Of a stretch of DNA of 30,081 bases, positions 1-7,463 are shown in pieces. This DNA is from Mxb001 sp051007175 (GTDB taxonomy: Bacteria; Actinomycetota; Actinomycetes; S36-B12): contig JBPCSL010000209.1 of NCBI GenBank assembly GCA_051007175.1, positions 1 through 30,081 on the forward strand, given 5' to 3'. Position 1 is the first letter of the stretch; every line of letters starts with the position of its first letter. Below the pieces are notes generated by a model. It had not been told where the DNA came from, ran no database searches, and saw only the letters and a program-made list of their open reading frames with translations. The translations under genes and the position numbers were made by a program.

Positions 1-905
1 AGGTCGGGGTTCACGCGCCCGACCTCCAGATAGCCCTCGCGCGGGACGCGCGGCTCCGCCACCACATCGCGCGCGAGCAGAGCACCGGTGCCGAGGCCGC
101 AGGCGGGCGGCTCGCCAGTGAGCGCGGCCGCGAGCGCGAGGCCGCCGGAGAGGCCCACCGCGGAGTCCAGCGCGCCGCTCACGACGACGGGACCGCCCCA
201 GGAGCGCGCGAGCTCCAGGGCAGAGCGCACGCCACCGAGCGGGGCGACCTTGAGGATGACGATGTCGGCGGCGTCGAAGGCGCGCGGGTCGGCGTACCGC
301 ACAGACTCGTCCAGGGCGATGGGCACGTCGGTCGACGAGCGCAGGGACAGCGTCTCCTCCACTGTCGGGCAGGGCTGCTCGACGTACTCCAGCCCGTAGG
401 CACCCAGCCGCGACAGCGCCTTGGCCGCATCGGTAGCCGACCATCCGCCATTGGCGTCGATGCGCAGTCGCGCGCGCTCGCTGCGACCCTGCGAGCGCAG
501 GGCGGCATCCGCCGCGTCACGCACGGAGACCACGCGGGCCTCGTCGTCGGCAAGGACTTCACCCAGTGCCGCGACCTTCACCTTGAGCGTCGCGCAACCG
601 TGCTCCAGCACCGCGCGCCGTGCGAGCTCGGCAGCCTCGCCTGGGGCGACGGCCGGGATGATGGCGTTGACGGGGATGCGATCACGCAGCGGAGAGGGCC
701 ACGACCCGAAAGCCGCCTCCGCGGCAGCGGCAAGCCACAGGGCGCACCCGCGCGGGGAGTAGTCGTCGAAGGGCGCGAACTCCCCCCAGCCGCTCGGCCC
801 CCGCACCAGCACGCCCTCGCGCACGGTGATGCCTCGGAAGCGATGCGCGAGCGGGAGCGCGTAGGGGACCGCGTCGTGCAGGAGCTCCTGGAGGGTGACG
901 TCCAC
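1..905 (-). CDS. menC: o-succinylbenzoate synthase MenC, 3' end cut off by the window edge
   Basis: Enolase-superfamily dehydratase that converts SHCHC to o-succinylbenzoate in cytoplasmic menaquinone synthesis. I translated this frame by hand because it has no internal ATG. Visible catalytic-barrel features are K-V-K at residues 108-110, metal-ligand positions D150 (in DANGGW), E176 (in EQP) and D199 (in DES), and the second lysine K219 (in ILKVAP). The start is GTG at 905, 5 nt after the menB stop. It gives an N-terminus (LQELLHDAVPYALPLAHRFRG) like those of actinobacterial MenC proteins. No strong ribosome binding site is seen, so translation is probably coupled to menB. About 301 residues are present and the C-terminus lies off-window. 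Family assignment is firm; the exact start is less so. Confidence 0.9.
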   Translation of the reverse strand, partial: MDVTLQELLHDAVPYALPLAHRFRGITVREGVLVRGPSGWGEFAPFDDYSPRGCALWLAAAAEAAFGSWPSPLRDRIPVNAIIPAVAPGEAAELARRAVLEHGCATLKVKVAALGEVLADDEARVVSVRDAADAALRSQGRSERARLRIDANGGWSATDAAKALSRLGAYGLEYVEQPCPTVEETLSLRSSTDVPIALDESVRYADPRAFDAADIVILKVAPLGGVRSALELARSWGGPVVVSGALDSAVGLSGGLALAAALTGEPPACGLGTGALLARDVVAEPRVPREGYLEVGRVNPD

Positions 906-910
906 GTCGC

Positions 911-1855
911 CTACGGGCGCTTGGGGAACTTCGTGAAGTCGGGAGTACGCCGCTGCGCGTAGGCATCGCGGCCTTCCTGCGCCTCCTCCGTCATGTAGAA
1001 GAGAAGCGTCGCGTCGCCCGCGAGCTGCTGGACGCCCGCCAAGCCGTCGTCGGCAGCATTGTGGGAGGCCTTGAGCATGCGCAGCGCGAGCGGCGATAGG
1101 TCGAGCATCTGCTGCGACCAGGCCACCGTCTCCATTTCGAGGTCGGCGAGCGGCACCACGGAGTTCACCAGGCCCCAGTCGTAGGCCTGCTCCGCGCCGT
1201 ACTGACGGCACAGCATCCACACCTCGCGGGAGCGCTTCTGCCCGATCGTGCGCGCGAGCAGGCCGGAGCCGTAGCCGCCATCGAAGGAGCCGACCTTCGG
1301 GCCTGTCTGGCCGAAGCGGGCATTGGACGCCGCGATGGTGAGGTCGCAGACGACATGCAGCACGTGACCGCCGCCGATGGCGTAGCCGGCGACCATGGCC
1401 ACCACCGGCTTCGGCGTACGCCGGATCTGGACCTGGAGGTCGAGGACGTTGAGGCGGCCGATGCCCTTCTTCGCGATGTCGTCGTCGCCGATGTAGCCAT
1501 CGTCCCCGCGGATCATCTGGTCGCCACCACTGCAGAAGGCCCAGTCACCCTGCCCGGTGAGGACGATGACGCCGACCGAGTCGTCGTCGCGAGCGCGGTT
1601 CATGGCGTCGGAGAGCTCGAAGAGGGTCTGCGGCCGGAAGGCATTGCGCTTGTGGGGGCGATTGATGGTGAGCTTCGCGATGCCCTGGGCGTCACCGGTG
1701 GAGAGCTCGTAGCGGATATCGCCGTAGTCGCCGGCACTCACCCACTCGCAGGCCGGCACGATGCTGGAGTACGCCGGGTCCGTGAAGGCGGGGCTGCCCT
1801 CGGCGACGACCGGCGGCAGCGGATACCGGTTCCGCGAGTCGAACTCCTGGGCCAC
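911..1855 (-). CDS. menB: 1,4-dihydroxy-2-naphthoyl-CoA synthase MenB
   Basis: Crotonase-family enzyme that closes the naphthoquinone ring of o-succinylbenzoyl-CoA in menaquinone synthesis. The 314-residue protein carries family signatures: CSGGDQ (about 108-113), GYAIGGGHVLH (157-167, oxyanion hole) and FGQTGPKVGSFDGGYGS (181-197, with the active-site aspartate). It ends in the usual RRTPDFTKFPKRP. The GTG start at 1855 is chosen because GGAGGA lies 6 nt upstream. An in-frame ATG at 1870 would put that ribosome binding site inside the gene. The open frame continues far upstream through menE, but only the part from 1855 looks like MenB. It is followed 5 nt later by menC and diverges from menE. 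Confidence 0.95.
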   Translation of the reverse strand: MAQEFDSRNRYPLPPVVAEGSPAFTDPAYSSIVPACEWVSAGDYGDIRYELSTGDAQGIAKLTINRPHKRNAFRPQTLFELSDAMNRARDDDSVGVIVLTGQGDWAFCSGGDQMIRGDDGYIGDDDIAKKGIGRLNVLDLQVQIRRTPKPVVAMVAGYAIGGGHVLHVVCDLTIAASNARFGQTGPKVGSFDGGYGSGLLARTIGQKRSREVWMLCRQYGAEQAYDWGLVNSVVPLADLEMETVAWSQQMLDLSPLALRMLKASHNAADDGLAGVQQLAGDATLLFYMTEEAQEGRDAYAQRRTPDFTKFPKRP

Positions 1856-1886
1856 GGGGGCTCCTCCCATGTGGATGACGCGCCCC

Positions 1887-1892
1887 AACCTA
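1887..1892 (-). promoter_or_regulatory. Candidate -10 box for menB-menC
   Basis: TAGGTT on the minus strand, 31 nt before the menB GTG. A transcript from here would carry a short leader with the GGAGGA ribosome binding site. I see no convincing -35. Confidence 0.35.
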
Positions 1893-1900
1893 GTCAGCCC

Positions 1901-1906
1901 TACGCT
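1901..1906 (+). promoter_or_regulatory. Candidate leaderless -10 box for menE
   Basis: TACGCT lies 7 nt before the ATG at 1914. This matches the TANNNT spacing of actinobacterial leaderless promoters, so transcription would begin at or next to the start codon. No Shine-Dalgarno sequence is present here, which supports leaderless initiation and favours the ATG at 1914 over the one at 1908. Confidence 0.5.
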
Positions 1907-1913
1907 CATGCGC

Positions 1914-3104
1914 ATGGCGGCACTCCCCCTACTCGAGGTGGACGTCGCCCCTGGCCTAGCCGGCGTGGCCGCGGTGCAGGCCGCGCTCGCAGAGCGCATG
2001 GACGGCGACGGACCGCCCTTCGCCCTGGTCCCGGCGCCGTCGCGCCACGTGTCGCCCGAGTACTCGCAGATGGTGCGGTCCGCGGTGAGCCCCGGCGGGG
2101 AGCCCGTCGACCCCGAGGACACCGCGATCGTGGCCGCCACCAGCGGATCCACGGGCACCCCGCGTGGCGTCCTCATCACCCGCGCCAACCTGCGCGCCGC
2201 GGTCGAGGCATCGTGGGCGCAGGTCCCCGGACTACGCGCGTGCGCCTGGGTCCTCGCCCTGCCGGTGACCTCGATCGGCGGGTTCGGGGCACTCGTGCGC
2301 GCGCACCTTTCGGGAACGCCGTTGCACGCGATGGACTCCATCGGCGGCGCTGCGCCCTTCCGCGTCGAGGACCTGTGCGCCGTGCCGGTGGCCGAGCCGT
2401 TCGCGATCTCGCTGGTGCCCACCCAGCTCGCCGACGTCCTCGACTCGCCGGCCGCCATCCGGTGGCTGGGTCGCGCGACCGCCGTCATCGTGGGCGCCGC
2501 CGCGACGCCGGACGATCTCGCGATCCGCGCCCGCGAGGCCGGCATCGCGCTGGTGACGACGTACGGCATGACGGAGACGACCGGCGGCTGCGTCTACGAC
2601 GGTGCCCCTCTGCCGGGGACGTCGATCGAGATCGCGCTCGATGGCCGCGTCACGGTGATCGGCGCGCAGGTCGCCGCGGGCTATCGCGGGCTGCCCGCGG
2701 AGACGGCCGAGGCCTTCCACGGCACGGGAAGCGTCCGCGCATTCCGCACGAACGACCACGGGGAGTGGGCCGACGGACGCCTGCGCATCCTCGGGCGCAT
2801 CGACGACGTGGTGATCGTGCGCGGGGTGAATGTCGCCCTCGGTCCGGTCGAGGCCGTCGTGCGATCGGAGTTCGGCGTGCGCGAGGCCGCGGTCGTCGCG
2901 GTGCCCGACGCCCGGCAGGGGCATCGCATCGTGGCGTTCGTTGCGATGGCCGATGACGCCGGCCTCTCGGCGATCGCGCCGCTGGTCGCCGAGCGACTGG
3001 GCGGCGCGGCGCGGCCGGAGGTCGTGCAGATCGACGCCCTGCCCCTACTCCCCAATGGCAAAGTCGATCGCGCACGCCTTCGTCGAGAGGCAGGGGATTC
3101 CTGA
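1914..3104 (+). CDS. menE: o-succinylbenzoate-CoA ligase MenE
   Basis: AMP-forming acyl-CoA synthetase that activates o-succinylbenzoate with CoA in the menaquinone pathway. The 396-residue protein has the P-loop SGSTGTPRG (77-85), the adenylation motif TTYGMTETTGG (215-225), the hinge-region GRIDDVVIVRGVN and the C-terminal catalytic lysine in NGKVDR (about K383). It is shorter than the enterobacterial and Bacillus enzymes because the N-terminal subdomain is reduced, as is common in actinobacteria. The next gene, menA, starts within the stop codon (TGATG), so the two form an operon. An ATG at 1908 is an alternative start. Confidence 0.93.
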   Translation: MAALPLLEVDVAPGLAGVAAVQAALAERMDGDGPPFALVPAPSRHVSPEYSQMVRSAVSPGGEPVDPEDTAIVAATSGSTGTPRGVLITRANLRAAVEASWAQVPGLRACAWVLALPVTSIGGFGALVRAHLSGTPLHAMDSIGGAAPFRVEDLCAVPVAEPFAISLVPTQLADVLDSPAAIRWLGRATAVIVGAAATPDDLAIRAREAGIALVTTYGMTETTGGCVYDGAPLPGTSIEIALDGRVTVIGAQVAAGYRGLPAETAEAFHGTGSVRAFRTNDHGEWADGRLRILGRIDDVVIVRGVNVALGPVEAVVRSEFGVREAAVVAVPDARQGHRIVAFVAMADDAGLSAIAPLVAERLGGAARPEVVQIDALPLLPNGKVDRARLRREAGDS

Positions 3105-3988
3105 TGGCCACCGCGTCGGAATGGGTAGAGGGCGCACGGCCGCGCACGCTGCCGGCCGCCATCGCACCGATCGCCGTCGGGACCGGCGCGGCGGCCGCCG
3201 CCGATGGCCTGCGGCCCGCGCTGGCACTCCTTGCGCTCATCGTCATGCTCGCAGCGCAGGTCGGCGTCAACTACGCCAACGACTACAGCGACGGCGTGCG
3301 CGGGACCGACCGCGAGCGGGTCGGGCCGGTGCGCCTCGTCGGGCAGGGGCTGGCCTCGGCGTCGCAGGTGCGTCTCGCCGCGATCGCGTCCCTTGCGGTG
3401 TGCGCGCTGGCCGGTCTCGCCATCGTCGTCATCACCGGCCAATGGTGGCTGCTTCTCGTCGGTGCGGCCGCGCTCGCGGCGGCGTGGCTCTACACCGGTG
3501 GCCCTAAGCCCTACGGCTACCTCGGGCTTGGCGAGATCTTCGTCTTCGTGTTCTTCGGCATCGTCCCCGTCGTCGGCACGGCGTACATCCAGGCACTCCG
3601 GTTCACCACGGCGGCATGGGTCTCTTCACTCGGGGTCGGCGCGGTGATCTGTGCGATCCTCGTGGCCAACAACCTCCGCGACATCCCGACGGATGCCACT
3701 GTGGGCAAGCGCACGCTCGCGGTGCGGCTCGGCGATCGAGGGACGCGCATCCTGTACGTGGTCCTCGTGGTGTCGGCCTTCGCCGTCATCCCGCCGATGG
3801 CCGTCCCGCACGGCCTGGGCCTCACCTACGCGTGGCTGGGAGTGCTGGCGCTGCCGCTGGCGATCCGACCGGTCATGGCCGTGTCACGCGGGGCTGCCGG
3901 GCGCGCCCTGATCCCGGTCCTGCAGGGGACCGGGCTGCTCACCCTCGGCTACGGTCTGCTGCTCGGGCTGGGCCTCGCCCTCTCCTAG
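3104..3988 (+). CDS. menA: 1,4-dihydroxy-2-naphthoate polyprenyltransferase MenA
   Basis: UbiA-family integral membrane prenyltransferase that attaches the isoprenoid tail to 1,4-dihydroxy-2-naphthoate to give demethylmenaquinone. The 294-residue protein shows the first aspartate-rich motif in NYANDYSDGVRGTD (about 56-69) and the second in NNLRDIPTDATVGKRTLAVRLG (about 189-210). Several hydrophobic helices are spread along its length. The ATG shares one base with the menE stop (TGATG), and AGGGGA upstream can serve as ribosome binding site. Its last 105 bp are covered by an oppositely oriented gene. Confidence 0.95.
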   Translation: MATASEWVEGARPRTLPAAIAPIAVGTGAAAAADGLRPALALLALIVMLAAQVGVNYANDYSDGVRGTDRERVGPVRLVGQGLASASQVRLAAIASLAVCALAGLAIVVITGQWWLLLVGAAALAAAWLYTGGPKPYGYLGLGEIFVFVFFGIVPVVGTAYIQALRFTTAAWVSSLGVGAVICAILVANNLRDIPTDATVGKRTLAVRLGDRGTRILYVVLVVSAFAVIPPMAVPHGLGLTYAWLGVLALPLAIRPVMAVSRGAAGRALIPVLQGTGLLTLGYGLLLGLGLALS

Positions 3989-4255
3989 GACGGCCACCGT
4001 CTCGGCGGGGTCGTCATAGTCCTCGGCGGTGCGACTGCGCTCGATGCGCTCGTCGATGCCGCGGAAGATCCCGAAGAACCCCGAGCTCGCCTGGTTACGC
4101 GGTCGGTCGAGGGCAATGAAGCTGATGAGTCCGGACACGACGATCGCTGCCGCCGCGGCGAGGAGCCCGCGCAGCGGGGTGACGGCCTGGATGAGCAGCC
4201 AGACGATGGCGAGCAGGGCCAGCCGCAGGCCGGTGTAGAGGACGATGCCGCGCAC
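3884..4255 (-). CDS. DUF4229-like small membrane protein
   Basis: A 123-residue protein with two hydrophobic segments (about 5-27 and 30-49), then IALDRPRNQASSGFFGIFRGIDERIERSRTAEDYDD. This layout is typical of the DUF4229 proteins often found near menA in actinobacteria; their function is unknown to me. The GTG start at 4255 is supported by TACCGT exactly 6 nt upstream (leaderless layout). The C-terminal third is acidic and Gln/Pro-rich and is read antisense to the end of menA, so this tail may be unconserved. Convergent with menA and divergent from the gene at 4327. Confidence 0.7.
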   Translation of the reverse strand: MRGIVLYTGLRLALLAIVWLLIQAVTPLRGLLAAAAAIVVSGLISFIALDRPRNQASSGFFGIFRGIDERIERSRTAEDYDDPAETVAVLGEGEAQPEQQTVAEGEQPGPLQDRDQGAPGSPA

Positions 4256-4261
4256 GGCCCC

Positions 4262-4267
4262 ACGGTA
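4262..4267 (-). promoter_or_regulatory. Candidate leaderless -10 box for the DUF4229-like gene
   Basis: Minus-strand TACCGT, 6 nt from the GTG at 4255, with no Shine-Dalgarno in between. The same TANNNT-N6-start pattern recurs at several genes in the window. Confidence 0.5.
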
Positions 4268-4299
4268 GGCACGGGAGGTGCACTCCCGCGATTCGGGGT

Positions 4300-4305
4300 T
4301 ACGCT
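4300..4305 (+). promoter_or_regulatory. Candidate -10 box for the PLDc_N gene
   Basis: TACGCT, 21 nt before the ATG at 4327. Here a strong ribosome binding site (GAAAGGAGGT) lies between the two, so this gene appears to be leadered. No clear -35 is seen. Confidence 0.4.
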
Positions 4306-4326
4306 GGGCGACGAAAGGAGGTGCGC

Positions 4327-4647
4327 ATGCTGCGGGTCGCCCTGATCCTTCTCGGCCTGGCCGTCTACATCTGGTTCATCGTCGACGTGCTGCGCACCCC
4401 CCGCACGACGACCCGGACCCTGCCGAAGTACGTCTGGCTGCTCATCGTGATCCTGCTACCGCTCATCGGCGGCCTCCTCTGGCTGCTCGGGGGCAAGCCG
4501 CGACCCGACGGGCGCCGCCGCGGCTGGCGGCGCCGGGGGCCGGTGGCTCCTGACGACGATCCGGCGTTCCTGCGCCAGCTCGGGGATGATGCCTGGGCCG
4601 AGAAGATGCGCCGCCGGCGCGAGGAGAGTGGCGAGGCCCCGGCCTAG
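4327..4647 (+). CDS. Small membrane protein with PLDc_N-type domain
   Basis: A 106-residue protein with two transmembrane helices: residues about 3-21, and about 37-56 in LPKYVWLLIVILLPLIGGLLWLLGG. The TLPKYVWLLIVILLPLIG pattern is that of the phospholipase D N-terminal domain (PLDc_N). No HKD catalytic motif is present, so it is not a phospholipase. The rest is an Arg-rich cytoplasmic tail. The ATG at 4327 is chosen over GTG at 4321 because GAAAGGAGGT ends 4 nt before it. Role unknown; similar small proteins occur near menA in actinobacteria. Confidence 0.75.
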   Translation: MLRVALILLGLAVYIWFIVDVLRTPRTTTRTLPKYVWLLIVILLPLIGGLLWLLGGKPRPDGRRRGWRRRGPVAPDDDPAFLRQLGDDAWAEKMRRRREESGEAPA

Positions 4648-4665
4648 CTTCCTCGGCGGCCATCG

Positions 4666-4706
4666 TCCACAGGTGGCGGCGATTCCTGCGGGCAACCTTG
4701 CCACCG
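4666..4706. repeat. Hairpin repeat copy 1 (divergent)
   Basis: First of three related 41-bp units in the convergent intergenic region. It begins TCCACAGGTGG and ends GGGCAACCTTGCCACCG. It differs from copies 2 and 3 mainly in the first half but keeps the GCGGGCAACCTTGCCA core. Confidence 0.7.
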
Positions 4707-4712
4707 GCGCTT

Positions 4713-4753
4713 TCCACAAGGTGCCGCGATTCGTGCGGGCAACCTTGCCAGCG
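4713..4753. repeat. Hairpin repeat copy 2
   Basis: 41-bp unit identical to copy 3 except for one base. The left arm CAAGGTGCCGC can pair with the right arm GCGGGCAACCTTG, leaving two single-base bulges, so each unit forms a hairpin. The size and placement suggest a REP-like element. Confidence 0.8.
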
Positions 4754-4770
4754 GTGCGGATTGCGGGCCG

Positions 4771-4817
4771 TTCTCTGCCCTAAAAGTGCCACCGGGTGAC
4801 GCTTTCAGGGCAGAGAA
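4771..4817. repeat. 11-bp perfect inverted repeat between the hairpin units
   Basis: TTCTCTGCCCT (4771-4781) pairs perfectly with AGGGCAGAGAA (4807-4817). After one mismatch the stem continues as AAAG/CTTT plus two more pairs. It lies between converging genes and could act as a bidirectional terminator, although no T-run follows either arm. It could equally be the core of the repeat cluster. Confidence 0.7.
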
Positions 4818-4847
4818 GGCGTCGCCGGAGGTCGCTGCCGGCGGCTA

Positions 4848-4888
4848 TCCACAAGGTGCCGCGACTCGTGCGGGCAACCTTGCCAGCG
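4848..4888. repeat. Hairpin repeat copy 3
   Basis: 41-bp unit, 40 of 41 bases identical to copy 2 (one T-to-C change) and in the same orientation. It ends one base before the ccsB stop codon, so a ccsB transcript would carry this hairpin directly after the coding sequence. Confidence 0.8.
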
Positions 4889-4889
4889 A

Positions 4890-5858
4890 CTACATCCCGG
4901 AATACGAGTGCAGGCTGTTAACGAAGAGGTTGACCCCGAAGTAGTTGATGAGGAATGCCGCGAACCCCAGCAGGGAGATGTACGCCGCGCGACGCCCCCT
5001 CCACCCGGCCGTCGAGCGCGCATGCAGGTAGCCGGCGTAGATCACCCACGTGATGAAGGCCCAGGTCTCCTTGGGATCCCAGCCCCAGTAGCGACCCCAG
5101 GCGTTCTCCGCCCAGATCGCCCCGGCGATGACGGCGAAGGTCCACAGCGGGAAGGCGAAGGCGAGGATGCGGTAGGCGAGCGTGTCGAGGCGAGCGGCGT
5201 CCGGCAGCTTGGCCACCATCCCCGTCACCCGGCCCCGGCGCTCCGCACGGTCGCGCCACAGGTAGAGCACGGTGATGCCCGCAGCGACCGTGAAGGCCCC
5301 ACCGCAGATCACCGCCGCGGAGACGTGGATGAGGAGCCACCAGGACTTCAGCGCGGGCACAAGCTGGGCGGCCTCGGTGTAGAGCACCGTGACCGCAAGA
5401 CCGAGAGTCAGCAGCGTCGCACCGGTGACGAAGAGGCCGAGCCAGCGCACATCGCGCCACAGCGAGATCCCGAGGTAGACCGCGAGGATGCCCGCGGCAG
5501 ACGCGAGGGAGAACTCGTACATGTTGCCCCAGGGCACCCGTCCGGCCCACAGGCCGCGCAGCACGAGGCCGACCATGAGGATGCCGAAGGCCAGCCAGGT
5601 GAGGGACAGCCCGATGTTGCCCGCGCGGCGTCCCGCCTCCTTGTCAGCCGGGACGATGAGGTCGGCATCGCCGGAGACCACGGCACCGTCGGCCGGCACC
5701 GGAGCACCCGCACCGACCGGCACCTTCGCCTCGGGCGCGCTCACGCGCTGGCCGCGAGCGGCAAAGCCCACGGCGAAGGCGATGAAGGCAACGGTGAGCA
5801 CGAGCATCGAGGAGTAGACAGCGAGGTTGCTCCACTCCGCCAGCGAGGTCGGGCTCAT
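4890..5858 (-). CDS. ccsB: Cytochrome c assembly protein CcsB/CcsA (ResC), haem delivery
   Basis: Integral membrane component of System II cytochrome c biogenesis, which with ResB moves haem to the outside face and attaches it to apocytochromes. The 322-residue protein has about eight hydrophobic helices. It has the tryptophan-rich WWD-type haem motif at 249-268 (WAENAWGRYWGWDPKETWAF) and conserved-type histidines at 178, 279 and 317. A polar linker (about 35-80) separates helix 1 from the core, as is common in actinobacteria. The start overlaps the resB stop by 4 bp (ATGA). It is the last gene of the resA-ccdA-resB-ccsB unit. Confidence 0.95.
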   Translation of the reverse strand: MSPTSLAEWSNLAVYSSMLVLTVAFIAFAVGFAARGQRVSAPEAKVPVGAGAPVPADGAVVSGDADLIVPADKEAGRRAGNIGLSLTWLAFGILMVGLVLRGLWAGRVPWGNMYEFSLASAAGILAVYLGISLWRDVRWLGLFVTGATLLTLGLAVTVLYTEAAQLVPALKSWWLLIHVSAAVICGGAFTVAAGITVLYLWRDRAERRGRVTGMVAKLPDAARLDTLAYRILAFAFPLWTFAVIAGAIWAENAWGRYWGWDPKETWAFITWVIYAGYLHARSTAGWRGRRAAYISLLGFAAFLINYFGVNLFVNSLHSYSGM

Positions 5859-7405
5859 CGCGCCGCTCCCTTCGTGCCCAGGGCCGCCGACAGCTCATCG
5901 ATGTCGGGGCCGAGATCGCCCTCGTCGCTGCGCATGAGGCCGGCGACGGAGACCACGGTAGCCCCGCTCTCGTCCTCGCGCGCACGCACCCATAGCCGTC
6001 GACGGCGGATGAAGAGCGACATCGTGAGGCCGACCAGGGCCAGGATCGCGCTCGCCAGCGCGGGCTCCTTGCCGGGATCGTGCGCGATCTGGAACGACGC
6101 CCAGCGCTCGTAGCCGGTGAACTCCACCGACCCGTTGCCGCCGGGCAGATCCCAGGTCTGCCCGGGGCGCAGCGCCTCGAGGCCGAGTTGGTTCATCTTG
6201 GACGTGTCGAGCCGATAGATGCTCTGCGGAACGCCGCTGTCGAGGCCGAGGTCGCCCGCCCACGCCGAGAGGAAGACCGCCGGGTCATCCGGACCGGGGA
6301 AGGTGGAATGAGGCCCGCGCACGTCATCGAGCGCCGCCGTCGGCAGGAAGAGGCCCTGGATGCCGATTGCCGGTGTCGCGTCGGGTGCCTTGAGTACGCC
6401 GGTAGACGTGAAGTTGCCGTCCTGCGGGAGGAACACGACGCCCTGGTCGTTGACGACTCGGCCCAGAGCGTCCTTGAGCACGAGCACGGGCGCGTATCCG
6501 TGGCCGACAAGGAAGACCTTCGCGCCGTCGACAGTCAGGGGCTGGTTGACGCGGACCGTGGTCTGCTCGATCGGCGCCCCGGGAGTGGGCTGCACCGCGA
6601 GATCGGCCTCGAAAAGGCGCGGCGCCCCTCGCTGGGATTCGCTGCGCTCGAACTCCACACGGAAGTCGTCGAGAGTGAAGGCGAAGGGCGGGAGATCGGC
6701 GGGGTCGACGAGGCGCCCCCCTCCCCACGCGTCGTACTGCGTGAGCGTGTCGGAGAAGCCGGTGCCCTCGCGCACGATCACGTTGCCGCGCCAGCCGAAG
6801 AGCGAGCCGTAGGCGACCGACACGAGCAGCGCGATGAGTGCCGCATGGAAGAGCAGGTTGCCGGTCTCGCGCAGGTAGCCCTTCTCCGCGGCGACCCAGC
6901 CCTCCCCGCGCGTGACGCGCCAGCGCCGCCGGCGCAGGTCGGCCTCGGCCTCGTCGAGGAGCTGCTGCGGTGCGACGTCGACGGTCCACGACCGATGGCC
7001 CGCGAGGCGGTCGAGATTGCGCGGGGCCGGCGGAGGGGCAGCGCGCATCGCCTTCCAGTGATGGCGCGTCCTGGGGACGACGCAGCCGATGACGGAGATG
7101 AAGAGCAGCAGGTAGATCGCCGCGAACCACGGCGCGGCGAACACGTCGAAGAAGCCCAGGCGATCGAGCACAGGCCCCCACGTGGGGTTGCCGGCGATCC
7201 AGTCCGAGACGCGGATCGGGTCGGCGCCCCGCTGCGGCAGCACGGTGCCGGGGATGGCCGCGATCGCGAGCAGGAAGAGCAGGATGAGCGCGATGCGCAT
7301 GCTCGTGAGCTGCCGCCAGCACCATCGCAGGAAGCCGCCCGTGCTCAGCGGCGGAGGGCCGCTCGGCTCCTGGGCCGGCGGCGCCGCGAGATCGGTCGCG
7401 CTCAT
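5855..7405 (-). CDS. resB: Cytochrome c biogenesis protein ResB
   Basis: Partner of CcsB in the System II cytochrome c synthase. The 516-residue protein has three N-terminal membrane helices (about 36-54, 88-110 and 180-200), a large extracytoplasmic domain (about 205-450) and a final helix (about 453-470, LASAILALVGLTMSLFI) before a cytoplasmic tail. Family features include the RIALILLFLLAIAAIPGTVLPQ start, the YLRETGNLLFHAALIALL helix and FTGYERWASFQIAHDPGK before the last helix. The ATG at 7405 is preceded by GGCAGGGAT. It lies 58 bp after ccdA and overlaps ccsB by 4 bp. Confidence 0.95.
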   Translation of the reverse strand: MSATDLAAPPAQEPSGPPPLSTGGFLRWCWRQLTSMRIALILLFLLAIAAIPGTVLPQRGADPIRVSDWIAGNPTWGPVLDRLGFFDVFAAPWFAAIYLLLFISVIGCVVPRTRHHWKAMRAAPPPAPRNLDRLAGHRSWTVDVAPQQLLDEAEADLRRRRWRVTRGEGWVAAEKGYLRETGNLLFHAALIALLVSVAYGSLFGWRGNVIVREGTGFSDTLTQYDAWGGGRLVDPADLPPFAFTLDDFRVEFERSESQRGAPRLFEADLAVQPTPGAPIEQTTVRVNQPLTVDGAKVFLVGHGYAPVLVLKDALGRVVNDQGVVFLPQDGNFTSTGVLKAPDATPAIGIQGLFLPTAALDDVRGPHSTFPGPDDPAVFLSAWAGDLGLDSGVPQSIYRLDTSKMNQLGLEALRPGQTWDLPGGNGSVEFTGYERWASFQIAHDPGKEPALASAILALVGLTMSLFIRRRRLWVRAREDESGATVVSVAGLMRSDEGDLGPDIDELSAALGTKGAAR

Positions 7406-7463
7406 ATCCCTGCCAGTCTGCCGAAGGTACGCGCAGCCCGCAGCGCCGCCGGTGTCGCGGACA

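Noticed and set aside
1856..2569. N-terminal extension of menB on the minus strand
   Set aside because: The frame is open but runs antisense through menE. MenB homology and the GGAGGA ribosome binding site place the start at 1855.
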